The notes under the pieces are model-generated. The model was not told the DNA's origin. It saw only the letters and a program-made list of their open reading frames with translations, and ran no database searches. From Sphingobacteriaceae bacterium (lineage in GTDB: Bacteria > Bacteroidota > Bacteroidia > UBA7662): a DNA stretch of 64,000 bases. Below are positions 17,593-26,813 of the stretch, one piece after another. A program made the translations under genes and the position numbers. The stretch is from NCBI GenBank assembly GCA_030682795.1, contig JAUXNJ010000047.1:350845-414844 (forward strand). Reading direction: 5' to 3'. The first letter of the stretch is position 1. Each line of letters starts with the position of its first letter.

Positions 17593-19659
17593 TTATTGTT
17601 TTTGCCCAGGATACTCCACCCTAACGTGGTAAATGCTGTTGAGCATTTTTTTGAACAGCTTTTTAATGCGAGAGATGTCTTTTAAAGTAATATCCGCATT
17701 GATAAACTGCTCTTTTTGCAATTGTTTTTCGATGATGGCATCTACCAATTCCCCGATGCTTTGGGCAGTGGGCTCTTTCAAACTGCGGGAAGCGGCCTCT
17801 ACCGAGTCGGCCATCATCAGTACCGCCGTTTCTTTGGAGAAGGGCTTGGGGCCAGGATATCGGAATTTTTGCTCATCAACCTCTTGTTCAGGGAAATTAC
17901 GAAGGTAGGACTGGTAAAAGTATTCTACCCGCTGGTCGCCATGATGGGTACGTATAAAATCGATGAGTACGTTGGGCAGCTTGTAGCTTTTGGCCAGGCT
18001 GATACCATCTAGCACATGCCCAATAATGATTTGGGCACTTTCCTCAAAGGGCAGGTCATCGTGCGGATTGATGGCTGCGTTCTGGTTTTCAATGAAGTAG
18101 ATGGGATTGGTGAGCTTGCCAATGTCGTGATACAAAGCCCCCACCCGCGTAAGCAGCGCATTGCCTCCCACCTCAAAAATAGCGGCTTCGGCCAAATTAG
18201 CCACCTGTAGGGTGTGCTGAAAAGTGCCTGGGGCTTCGTAAGACAAGCGGCGAAGCAATGGACTGTTGGTGTCGCTCAGCTCCATCAAGCTCACGTCCGA
18301 CACAAATCCAAACACCTTTTCGTAGCCAAAAAGCATGGGCGAAGCGATGAGGGTAAGCAAGGCGTTTACCGCAAAATAGCCATAATACAGGGGTATCAAT
18401 TCGCTCAAATCACCTTTGCTAACCAAGGTATAAGCTGTATAGCCGAGCGCATACACCAAAAACACAATGCCCGAGCTCAAATAAAACTGGGAGCGTTTGC
18501 GAATGCTGATCAAACTAAAAATGGCTGCCATGCCGGCAGTAAGCTGCAGCACCATAAATTCGGATGGATAGCCCGAGAAAAAGGCTGTGAGCAAGGTGGC
18601 CACTAACAGCAACATGATGGCCAGCCAGGCATCGAACAAAGCCCTGGTAATCATGGGCAAGATGGCCAAAGGAATCAAATAAACCGAGGGAATGCTTTGG
18701 GCGCTCGCAAAGCTGAACACGGCGATGGTAAGGGTGAGGTTGAGCATCAATACCATCAGTCGATTCAGATCTTCAAATAGCAACTTCCTAAAAAAGTACA
18801 AATAGTAAATAAACATGCTCAAAATCAAACTTACCAACAGCAACTGACCTATCCACGCCAACCATTTTTGTCGGCCTGAAAAGCTGGTGCCCCCATACTC
18901 CCGCTCTAGGGAGCTAACCTTAGCAAAAACCTCATCCTTCACCAAGCTGCCCTTGGCAATGATCAGCTCACCGGCCAGCACCATGCCTTCAGTTGACACA
19001 ATTTTGCGGAGTAATTCGGCTTTTACCTTTTCGGTGAAAGTTTCATCATATACCAAATTGGGTCTGATTTTTTGGGTCCCGAATACCAACAAGCTGTCGC
19101 GAAGCGAGGCTGAAAGCCCAAGTGCATTCACTGTGACCTTAAAATTGTCGTATGCCTGTTGAATTACCAATACCTCTGACAAACGCTTAAGTACCCGTTT
19201 ATTACCCTCATCCAGCAAGTAAAAACTACCTTGCTCGTTCAGTGGGGCCGACTGAACCACCCCAATGGCATAGCCTGCTTGGAGCTCATTTTGCAAACGC
19301 ATTAAGTCTGCCCTGCTAAGTACAGCCGAAAAATCACGTTCTAATGCCTTTTGTAAATCTACTGGCAGCTGTTGATCAAGTTGATAATATGGCAAATGCG
19401 ACTTCAAAGCCTCACTCCGCTCCTGTTCAATTTGAGAGGCAGCCTTGTATACAGGAAAATCGAAAGGAGCAATTAAATCTTTATAGCCCCAAGGCTTATT
19501 CAGCTCATATTGATAGCGAAAATTAATTTTATGCGGCAGCAGCAGCGTAATCACCATGGCCGTACTCACCAATAATACAATCCTTAGGATTGATTTTCCC
19601 TGCAGTCGAAAAAACGCATTTACGCTATGTAGCAGGGTTTGGAGGGATATTGGCTTCAT
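17593..19659 (-). CDS. PgpH-like 7TM HD-domain phosphohydrolase
   Basis: The 688-residue protein has one N-terminal membrane helix (about 25-42), a large extracytoplasmic region of about 230 residues (7TMR-HDED type), seven closely spaced transmembrane helices (about 275-465), and a cytoplasmic HD domain. The HD motifs are HTLQVANLAEAA, ARVGALYHDIGK-like VGALYHDIGK, NPHDDLPFEE and IRTHHGDQRVEYF. This is the architecture of Listeria PgpH, which degrades cyclic di-AMP, so the same reaction is likely but not proved here. It is transcribed with the PIN-PhoH gene downstream. The start MKPISLQTLLHSVNAF uses an ATG 75 bp divergent from the thiolase gene. Confidence 0.9.
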   Translation of the reverse strand: MKPISLQTLLHSVNAFFRLQGKSILRIVLLVSTAMVITLLLPHKINFRYQYELNKPWGYKDLIAPFDFPVYKAASQIEQERSEALKSHLPYYQLDQQLPVDLQKALERDFSAVLSRADLMRLQNELQAGYAIGVVQSAPLNEQGSFYLLDEGNKRVLKRLSEVLVIQQAYDNFKVTVNALGLSASLRDSLLVFGTQKIRPNLVYDETFTEKVKAELLRKIVSTEGMVLAGELIIAKGSLVKDEVFAKVSSLEREYGGTSFSGRQKWLAWIGQLLLVSLILSMFIYYLYFFRKLLFEDLNRLMVLMLNLTLTIAVFSFASAQSIPSVYLIPLAILPMITRALFDAWLAIMLLLVATLLTAFFSGYPSEFMVLQLTAGMAAIFSLISIRKRSQFYLSSGIVFLVYALGYTAYTLVSKGDLSELIPLYYGYFAVNALLTLIASPMLFGYEKVFGFVSDVSLMELSDTNSPLLRRLSYEAPGTFQHTLQVANLAEAAIFEVGGNALLTRVGALYHDIGKLTNPIYFIENQNAAINPHDDLPFEESAQIIIGHVLDGISLAKSYKLPNVLIDFIRTHHGDQRVEYFYQSYLRNFPEQEVDEQKFRYPGPKPFSKETAVLMMADSVEAASRSLKEPTAQSIGELVDAIIEKQLQKEQFINADITLKDISRIKKLFKKMLNSIYHVRVEYPGQKQ

Positions 19660-19687
19660 AAACGGAACAAATGGGGCAAATAAACGC

Positions 19688-19695
19688 TAACTTTG
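19688..19695 (+). promoter_or_regulatory. Probable -7 element of the thiolase promoter
   Basis: TAACTTTG matches TAnnTTTG perfectly and lies 39 bp before the thiolase ATG, in the short gap to the divergent PgpH-like gene. No good -33 TTTG was seen, so the call is moderate. Confidence 0.45.
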
Positions 19696-19734
19696 CGCTG
19701 CAAGTTAATCTGATTTGATCAAAATTTAACCTTT

Positions 19735-20913
19735 ATGAAAGAAGTGTATATCGTAGCGGCGGCGCGCACGCCCATCGGAAGTTTCAACGGCAGCCTTGCT
19801 GCGGTAGCTGCCACACAACTCGGCGCTATTGCCATTAAGAAGGCTATGGAAAACATCAAACTTGATCCTACCCAGGTAGATGAGTTGTTTATGGGCAATG
19901 TAATTGCGGCTAATCTCGGGCAAGCACCTGCCACCCAGGCCGGTATTTTTGCAGGCATCAGCAATACCACTCCTTTTACTACGGTTAATAAAGTTTGCGC
20001 CAGCGGCATGAAAGCCATCATGTTAGGTGCGCAAAGCATTCAGCTTGGTCAAAACGAAATAGTGATTGCCGGCGGCATGGAAAGCATGAGCAATGTGCCT
20101 TATTACCTCGACAAAGCCCGCAATGGCATGCGTTTGGGTCACGGCCAAATCACCGATGGCATATTGAAGGACGGCCTAACCGACGTTTACAACAATTACC
20201 ACATGGGCAATGCAGCCGAGCTATGTGCTTCAGAAATGAAAATTTCGCGCGAAGAACAGGATGCCTATGCCATCTCTTCTTACACCCGCGCAGCAGCTGC
20301 TTGGGCAGCCGGCAAATTTGATGCGGAAATTGCCCCTGTTGAAATCCCTGTGAAAGGTAAAGACCCGGTAGTGGTGCGGGAAGATGAAGATTTCCGCAAA
20401 GTGAGCTTCGATAAATTGCCTGGTTTACGCCCGGTATTCGATAAAAACGGCACCGTAACGGCTGCGAACGCCTCTAACCTCAACGATGGCGCTTCGGCGG
20501 TAATTTTGATGAGCAAAGAAAAGTGCGAAGCCCTCGGCTTGAAACCTTTGGCAAAAATCATAGGTTATGCCGATGCACAGCAGGCCCCAGAATGGTTTAC
20601 CACTGCTCCGGCCAAAGCCATTCCTTTGGCCATGGCTCGTGCCGGTGTGAAGCCAGAGGACGTAGATTTTTATGAAATCAACGAGGCCTTTTCGGTGGTA
20701 TGTATCGCCAACAACCAATTGCTGAAACTTGATCCAGCCAAAGTAAATGTTTATGGCGGGGGTGTGTCAATTGGCCACCCCATTGGTAGCTCTGGCGCTC
20801 GCATTGTAGCTACACTCTGCCACGTTTTGCACCAAGAAGGTGGAAAAATTGGTGTGGCAGGCATCTGTAATGGTGGCGGTGGTGCCAGTGCCATTGTTAT
20901 TGAGAAACTCTAA
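19735..20913 (+). CDS. Acetyl-CoA C-acetyltransferase (thiolase)
   Basis: The 392-residue protein is a normal-length type II thiolase, catalysing reversible condensation of two acetyl-CoA to acetoacetyl-CoA, or thiolysis of 3-ketoacyl-CoA. It starts MKEVYIVAAARTPIGSFNG and carries the nucleophilic cysteine in VNKVCASGMKA (about residue 88), NEAFSVV, the catalytic histidine in GGVSIGHPIGSSGAR, and the second cysteine in GICNGGGGASA. No partner beta-oxidation or PHB gene is nearby, so the pathway (ketone body, mevalonate precursor or fatty acid breakdown) cannot be set. A bidirectional terminator follows 17 bp after the stop. Confidence 0.95.
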   Translation: MKEVYIVAAARTPIGSFNGSLAAVAATQLGAIAIKKAMENIKLDPTQVDELFMGNVIAANLGQAPATQAGIFAGISNTTPFTTVNKVCASGMKAIMLGAQSIQLGQNEIVIAGGMESMSNVPYYLDKARNGMRLGHGQITDGILKDGLTDVYNNYHMGNAAELCASEMKISREEQDAYAISSYTRAAAAWAAGKFDAEIAPVEIPVKGKDPVVVREDEDFRKVSFDKLPGLRPVFDKNGTVTAANASNLNDGASAVILMSKEKCEALGLKPLAKIIGYADAQQAPEWFTTAPAKAIPLAMARAGVKPEDVDFYEINEAFSVVCIANNQLLKLDPAKVNVYGGGVSIGHPIGSSGARIVATLCHVLHQEGGKIGVAGICNGGGGASAIVIEKL

Positions 20914-20930
20914 GCAGTCCGTTTTTATCT

Positions 20931-20967
20931 AAAAAAGCCTTCGCCCGTTAAAGGAGAAGGCTTTTTT
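20931..20967 (+). terminator. Bidirectional terminator after the thiolase gene
   Basis: A 12-bp stem AAAAAAGCCTTC / GAAGGCTTTTTT encloses a 13-nt loop. It has a T-run on both strands and sits between the convergent thiolase and small-lipoprotein genes, so it can end both transcripts. Confidence 0.85.
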
Positions 20968-20990
20968 GATGGGCACCTGCTGAAATGTAA

Positions 20991-21365
20991 TTACAAGGTC
21001 ACATTGAGATTGCCACTTACATAATTGATGTGACATTTATCAGCCGCAATGCCATAACTTTGGTTTACCACCAAAGAATCGTTGATAAATCCTTTGAAAA
21101 CAAAGTTTTCGGTACGGCCTTCAATCACCGATTGAAAACTATCATCTAAAATAGGATAAACACCCGCCATACCTCCAACATTCTCTTGACTGATGCGAAT
21201 GGTATCACCTGTAGCAGTCCGCAAGGTATAATACGAGGTTAATGCAGGACCCGTTACAGTAACCGTCACAGTGCGGAACTCCATGGTGCAAGCCACGGGG
21301 TCTTCTTTACAAGCTACTACGGTTCCCAAAAGCAGGGCTACAAGGAAGATTTTTTTGATGTTCAT
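20991..21365 (-). CDS. Small putative lipoprotein
   Basis: The 124-residue product begins MNIKKIFLVALLLGTVVAC, a lipoprotein signal with the cysteine of a lipobox-like TVVAC at residue 19. The mature part is strand-rich (MEFRTVTVTVTGPALTSYYT, DTIRISQEN) with two more cysteines (DPVACTMEF, ADKCHINYV), which could pair. No family was recognised. It resembles the small beta-sandwich lipoproteins that are common in this phylum. It ends at the shared terminator. Probable location is the periplasmic face of a membrane. Function unknown. Confidence 0.7.
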   Translation of the reverse strand: MNIKKIFLVALLLGTVVACKEDPVACTMEFRTVTVTVTGPALTSYYTLRTATGDTIRISQENVGGMAGVYPILDDSFQSVIEGRTENFVFKGFINDSLVVNQSYGIAADKCHINYVSGNLNVTL

Positions 21366-21582
21366 TTGTTTCGATTTAACGAGCTAAAAACGTGTACTTA
21401 AGGATCATATTACATGGCAAAACTAATTATTTACTACCAACTTCCATCCACTTTTGGGTAGTGATATTACCTGCTCCGTTTTGTATTTTAAATGCTTAAG
21501 AAAAGCCCCCTCATTTTGCCCTGTAGCAGGCTCTGTTTCGATTAGGCTATATAAAACCCATAACATGTAACAGCACTCGATT

Positions 21583-24500
21583 TTAAACTTTGGGACTTGT
21601 TAAAGGGAATTTGATGGTAAACGTAGTCCCCTTGCCGACTTCACTCTCCACAGAAATGCTGCCTCCCATGGCCTCAATGTGGTTTTTGGTTATGAATAAG
21701 CCGAGCCCTTTGGAGTCCTTGTGACCATGGAAGGTCTTGTACATGCCAAAAAGCTTGGCGCCATGCCGCGCCAAATCAATGCCTAAGCCGTTGTCTTCAA
21801 AACGCAATTGGATGGCTTGATCCAGCTTTTCCAAGCTGATTTTTACATAAGAAGAACGGTCTTCCGACCTAAATTTAATAGCATTGGTGAGCATGTTCAA
21901 TACAATGCTGTCCATATAAGCCGGAACAGCATCTACAAACACCTCCTCGGTCGACTCAAAATCTATCTCCACGCCGGCATTTTTGGCCAATAAAGAGATG
22001 CTACTGATGGCTGTTTCAATGGTGCCATTGAGCTGAACACGCACAATCTTCTCCTTGGCAGTCAAATTAATGTCAAGCACTTGGTTGAGGTGCGCAATGG
22101 TTTGGGTGAGATTTTCCGCCGCTGATTTGATCATGCTGATGTATTCTTGCTCCAGCAATTCCGACTGCTCCAGCTCCAACAAGCTAAAAATGCCCATCAT
22201 GTTAGCCGTATGAGACCTCAGATTATGTGATACAATGTGGGTAAAATTCCGCAAGCGTTTGTTTTGCTCTTCTTCGTTTTGTAGGAGACTTTCGATTCGC
22301 TTAAGGTGATTCACCGATTCGGTGATGTCGGTTGAGAAGCCTAACAAGCCCGCAACCTTAGTTTTGTCGTTTTTCTTATAGAAGGGCGACTTAATATCAA
22401 GTAAATAAAGGGTATTGCCCGCCTGATCAACCGTATCAAGTTGCTCGGAGGTTTGTTCTCCAGCAAAAACACGTTGATCAATAAGCCGTAGCTTCTGAGC
22501 TGTTTCAGGCGGAAATAGTTCGGTATCCTGCATACCAATTACATCCTCTAAACTCAGTTGAAAGAGCTCTAAAACGAGCTCATTGGCATAGGTATATTTC
22601 GAATCCAAATCCTTCATGTAAACATAAATAGGTACATGGTCGAGCGCATTACGTAAAATTTCCAGCTCTTCGAAAGCTGCATTCAACTTTTGTTGAGAAG
22701 AGATTCGTTCGGTAATGTCTTGCCCTTGAGCGATGGTTTCTAACAAAGCCTTCCCTTCCTGATCATAAATATTGGCTGAATTCCACAAGGCGGTGCGGAT
22801 AGCGCCATCTTTGCGCTTCACCTGTATCTCTACTGAATCCCAGTTATCCCCTCCTGAAGCAGCTTTTACCTTGGCAAGAGAGTCATTAATTTCTTGCGGC
22901 GGAAACAAAAAAGAAAGGTTTTGACCAAGAACCTCCTCTGATTGATAGCCGGTTAATCGCTCAAAGGCGTGGTTAAAACGGGTGATATTGAAAGCTGCAT
23001 CCCAAGTAATGATGGGCGCATTGGCGTAATTGAGTAGATTAGCCAAGTAGCTGCTGGTTTTGCGCAATCGCTCCTCCACCTCCTTGCGTTCGGTGATGAT
23101 CTCGGTATACAAAACAATGCCCCCAATGCTACCATCCAGCTCGTACCATGGGCGGCAATCCCAGCGGGTCCATATGAGCTCCCCTTGCGCATTTAGATAA
23201 TAATCTTCATCGGCGCTTAAACTTTCACCCTGGAGGGCACGCTGATGGATGTCCCTCCACTTTTGCGGCAAATCGGGAAAAAGCTCGTAATGATGCTTGC
23301 CGATGATCTCATGATCTTCTAAATGAAAGTCTTGTATATACTTCTGACTCACAAATACATAGTTCAACTGGGTATCGTGTACCGCCACCGCACTGGTATT
23401 GTGATTGATGATGTAGCGCATCAAGTCGCGTGAATGCGTGAGCTGTGCCTCACTATCCCGCAGCCTTTGCTCGTAGGCTTTTTGGGTGGTGATATCGCTA
23501 ATGATGCCATACCAAAGGGTACTGCCATCAGGCATTCGCTCTGGCCGTGCATTCGACAAGCGCCACTCAGGCTCCTTACCTGGTAAAATCACCCGGTATT
23601 CGCAATGAAAAATGCTGAGTTTTTCGGCCGACTCAAAAATATCGGCAGTAACCCGTTCGCGGTCGCCAGGATGCAGTCGTTCGAATACCAAGGTAGCATC
23701 TTCAACTACCTCTTCTGGAGCAACGCCATAGATTTGCCGGATACCAGGACTGGCATACGGAAAACAAGTCCTACCATCTTGAAACAACTGAAACTGGTAC
23801 ACCACCCCTGGCACCTGTGCAGCCAGTTTGGTAAGTTTTTCATGGGTCTCACGTAAAGCTTTTTCGGTGTGCTTTTGCTTGGTAATGTTTCGTGCTACGC
23901 CAAACATCACGCCTTCTGCAGGATAAGGGTAGGAATTCCAAGATAACCAGATGTAGCTTCCGTCTTTACAGCGGTAGCGGTTTTCGAATTGCAATACTTC
24001 TTGTCCCTCCACAATGACCGAGGTAATCTCGTTGGTTTTCAGGATGTCGTCGGGATGCACAAAGCTATTCCAAGGCAACTGCAACAATTCTTCAATTGAC
24101 CAGCCAAGTTGGCGTTCCCAAGCTGGGTTCAGCACCTTAAAATAGCCATCATAACCAGCAATACACAAAAGATCAAGCGTATTGTGAAATACACTGTTGC
24201 TCTTGTAAACCTCCTCTTCATATTTGCGGATGTGCGTAATGTCTTGGATGGTGCCCATGGTTTTAAGAGGCCTCCCTGCGGCATCATAGGTGGTTTTGCC
24301 GTGTGCATCAATGTATTTGATCCTGCCATCCTCAAAAAGCAAACGATGTTGATTAGAAAAAGGTATTTTGTTGGCAATAGCCGCATCAAAGGCCCTCTGA
24401 AAAGCTGGTAAATCTTCGGGATGAATGCGGGCCAGCAGCTTTTCATCGGTAGGTTTGTAATCTTGCTTATCTACTTCATGAATACGAAATAACTCGTCGG

Positions 24501-25008
24501 AACAAAGCAAGGTTTGATTTAGATGATTGACTTCCCAATGACCAAGCTGGGCGAGGTGTTGCGCATCGTCGTATCTCTTTAAATCGGGATTTAACCTCGA
24601 TTTCAGGGCGTCCTTGTGGCCAGGCACAGGCTGCATGGCACCGATTAACAAATCGGGTGCAGCTGTCTCATCCAATGAAATGTGTAAAAAGCATTGCACT
24701 TGAATTACCCTCAGCTCTTTACTTACCAACTGAAGTTCCAGTTCGAGCTCCCGCGTTTGGGTTTGCGCGTAACTTTCGGCAAAAGCTTTGATGGTCTCCC
24801 AGGATTTAGGCGTGATACAGGCAAGCCAATCAACTAAGCTTACTTCTTGGTAGCCCAAAAAAGCAGCACCCCTTGGGTTCATCCAAAAATGTTGTGTGTT
24901 TTTTAAATCTAGCAACCAAACGCCTTGACAGCTGTGACTTTCAACCAAGTCGAACAGCTCCATATTCCGGGCCAATAGGCGGTGGTAAGCCACCTTCAGA
25001 TTTCGCAT
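21583..25008 (-). CDS. Soluble multi-PAS sensor histidine kinase
   Basis: The 1141-residue protein lacks transmembrane segments and appears to hold seven PAS/PAC units, at about 15-125, 155-265, 270-385, 395-510, 525-645, 650-770 and 780-910; signs include repeated ITERK/DITEX endings such as GTIQDITHIRKYEEEVYKS and VLYTEIITERKEVEERL. The kinase core starts near 920 with an H-box (FTHIVSHNLRSH, His about 928), an N-box (NMLTNAIKF), a G1 box (EDNGLGID) and a G2 box (GLGLFITK). It should autophosphorylate on the histidine in response to cytoplasmic signals such as small ligands, light or redox. No response regulator or receiver domain is present in the gene or nearby, so its output is unknown. 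Confidence 0.93.
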   Translation of the reverse strand: MRNLKVAYHRLLARNMELFDLVESHSCQGVWLLDLKNTQHFWMNPRGAAFLGYQEVSLVDWLACITPKSWETIKAFAESYAQTQTRELELELQLVSKELRVIQVQCFLHISLDETAAPDLLIGAMQPVPGHKDALKSRLNPDLKRYDDAQHLAQLGHWEVNHLNQTLLCSDELFRIHEVDKQDYKPTDEKLLARIHPEDLPAFQRAFDAAIANKIPFSNQHRLLFEDGRIKYIDAHGKTTYDAAGRPLKTMGTIQDITHIRKYEEEVYKSNSVFHNTLDLLCIAGYDGYFKVLNPAWERQLGWSIEELLQLPWNSFVHPDDILKTNEITSVIVEGQEVLQFENRYRCKDGSYIWLSWNSYPYPAEGVMFGVARNITKQKHTEKALRETHEKLTKLAAQVPGVVYQFQLFQDGRTCFPYASPGIRQIYGVAPEEVVEDATLVFERLHPGDRERVTADIFESAEKLSIFHCEYRVILPGKEPEWRLSNARPERMPDGSTLWYGIISDITTQKAYEQRLRDSEAQLTHSRDLMRYIINHNTSAVAVHDTQLNYVFVSQKYIQDFHLEDHEIIGKHHYELFPDLPQKWRDIHQRALQGESLSADEDYYLNAQGELIWTRWDCRPWYELDGSIGGIVLYTEIITERKEVEERLRKTSSYLANLLNYANAPIITWDAAFNITRFNHAFERLTGYQSEEVLGQNLSFLFPPQEINDSLAKVKAASGGDNWDSVEIQVKRKDGAIRTALWNSANIYDQEGKALLETIAQGQDITERISSQQKLNAAFEELEILRNALDHVPIYVYMKDLDSKYTYANELVLELFQLSLEDVIGMQDTELFPPETAQKLRLIDQRVFAGEQTSEQLDTVDQAGNTLYLLDIKSPFYKKNDKTKVAGLLGFSTDITESVNHLKRIESLLQNEEEQNKRLRNFTHIVSHNLRSHTANMMGIFSLLELEQSELLEQEYISMIKSAAENLTQTIAHLNQVLDINLTAKEKIVRVQLNGTIETAISSISLLAKNAGVEIDFESTEEVFVDAVPAYMDSIVLNMLTNAIKFRSEDRSSYVKISLEKLDQAIQLRFEDNGLGIDLARHGAKLFGMYKTFHGHKDSKGLGLFITKNHIEAMGGSISVESEVGKGTTFTIKFPLTSPKV

Positions 25009-25209
25009 GTTGGTGTAGGGTTTAGAGGCTCTCGGAATGGCGTAATCTCTTAACTAGGTGCCCTTCTGCGGCTTAGATCAAAGGTATACTGGATTTTTTG
25101 AAAATAAAAATATTAATACATTTTTATCCACTATTTGGAATCGATATAATTCTTTAACAAAGCAAATCAACGCCATCGGAATGCCAAAGAAACTCCCGAA
25201 ATTGGTCCA

Positions 25210-26727
25210 ATGAAAAAGCTATTTCTCCTCGTTTGGCTCCTCCTACCTGCCCTACTTTCGGCCCAAAAGATTGATTATAAAAAACTAGACGCGTATTTTG
25301 AGCAGGCTCGGAAGGACTGGAACACGCCAGGCATGACGGTTGGCATCGTGAAAGATGGTAAATTGGTATTTGCCAAAGGATATGGCGAGAAAGAATTAGG
25401 TAAAGGAGTTAAGCCCGATGAAAACACCCTCTTTGCCATCGCCTCCAATTCTAAAGCCTTCACTTCAGCGGCCATTGCCTTGCTGGTGCAAGAAGGCAAA
25501 TTGGGCTGGAACGACAAGGTAAAGGACCACCTACCCTACTTTGAACTGTACGACCCTATTGTAACCCATATGACTACCATCCGGGATATTTTATCGCACA
25601 GGGTAGGACTAGGCACCTTCAGCGGGGATGTAATGTGGTATTTGTCGGAGTTATCGGCCGAAGAAATGATCAAGCGTGCCAAGCACATCGAAAAAGCATT
25701 TGAGTTTAGAGCAGGCTACGGCTATTCAAATGTGATGTACATTACTGCGGGCGAAATCATCACTAAAGTAACTGGCAAAAGCTGGGGTGAATTTGTAAAT
25801 GAACGCTTTCTACAGCCTCTGGGCATGCACCGTAGCATTTATTTGTTGGCCGACTTGGAGAAAAAGGGCAATTATGCTACGCCGCATGGACTACAAGCTG
25901 GGGTCAACTCCCCCATCCCCTGGGCCAATTGGGAGCGCGTAGCGGCTACAGGTGGCTTGATCAGTTCGGTAAAAGACCTGTCGCAATGGCTGATATTTAA
26001 CATGAACAATGGCATATGGGGTAATGACACCATCTTAAGCAAAAGCTCACGTAATTTAATGTGGACACCTCACAACAATTTTGCGGTAGATCATACGAAT
26101 CCAGTCAAAACAAGCGATTTTTCAGGCTACGGTTTGGGCTGGCAGCTGAGCGATTACAAAGGTCACTTCAGGGTGAGCCATACCGGTGGCTACGACGGCA
26201 TGATATCGGCCATTCAGCTCTTTCCAAACGAAAAACTGGGCATCATTGTGCTCACTAACGGCCTAAGGGCACCTATTGGCGCCTTGACTAATTACATTGC
26301 CGATGCCTTTTTAACTGGCAAAAACAACAAAGACTGGTCGAAAGACATGCTCTCTAGCCGCGAACGTTGGGAGAAATCCGACACCCGCATTGCCGATCGA
26401 AAAGCAGCTCGGGTACTCAATACCCAACCAGCGCTATCGAAAGATCAAATGGCAGGCACCTACAACAGTCTGTTGTATGGTAAAATTGAAGTCAAACAAG
26501 AAGGCGAGCTGCTTAAGGTGATCTATGAACACACTCCCAACTACAATTGCAGTCTGCGCCACTGGCACTACGACACCTGGGAAATTGTGTGGGATGTACC
26601 ACAAGCCTGGTTTGAGCATGGTACCATCAAATTCAACTATGACAACAATATGAAAGTGCTCGGCTTGGAGTATGATGTGCCCAATGATGATATCTTTTTC
26701 GAAGAAATTAAGGCCGTTAAACGCTAA
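25210..26727 (+). CDS. Secreted beta-lactamase-fold serine hydrolase
   Basis: The 505-residue protein has a signal peptide (MKKLFLLVWLLLPALLSAQ) and a class C beta-lactamase/esterase fold: the active-site S-x-x-K is SNSK in IASNSKAFTSAA, the Y-x-N motif is YSN in YGYSNVMY, and the KTG-like box is HTGG. DILSHRVGL is the usual loop after the active site. The C-terminal 120 residues look like the DUF3471-type beta domain often attached to such enzymes. Family members include D-aminopeptidases, esterases and penicillin-binding-like proteins; antibiotic resistance cannot be inferred. It precedes the S8 protease genes on the same strand with an 86-bp gap, so it may be separately transcribed. Confidence 0.92.
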   Translation: MKKLFLLVWLLLPALLSAQKIDYKKLDAYFEQARKDWNTPGMTVGIVKDGKLVFAKGYGEKELGKGVKPDENTLFAIASNSKAFTSAAIALLVQEGKLGWNDKVKDHLPYFELYDPIVTHMTTIRDILSHRVGLGTFSGDVMWYLSELSAEEMIKRAKHIEKAFEFRAGYGYSNVMYITAGEIITKVTGKSWGEFVNERFLQPLGMHRSIYLLADLEKKGNYATPHGLQAGVNSPIPWANWERVAATGGLISSVKDLSQWLIFNMNNGIWGNDTILSKSSRNLMWTPHNNFAVDHTNPVKTSDFSGYGLGWQLSDYKGHFRVSHTGGYDGMISAIQLFPNEKLGIIVLTNGLRAPIGALTNYIADAFLTGKNNKDWSKDMLSSRERWEKSDTRIADRKAARVLNTQPALSKDQMAGTYNSLLYGKIEVKQEGELLKVIYEHTPNYNCSLRHWHYDTWEIVWDVPQAWFEHGTIKFNYDNNMKVLGLEYDVPNDDIFFEEIKAVKR

Positions 26728-26813
26728 TGAAAAGCCAGCTACAGCAACAAGCTTGTTAAACTTGGCAGTATCCGATTTATACCTTATTTTGAACGCTTTA
26801 AACGTATTTGGGA

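Noticed and set aside
25210..26727. Calling the beta-lactamase-fold protein a resistance gene
   Set aside because: The SxxK/YxN/HTGG set and DUF3471-like tail are common in esterases and peptidases, and nothing here points to antibiotic hydrolysis.
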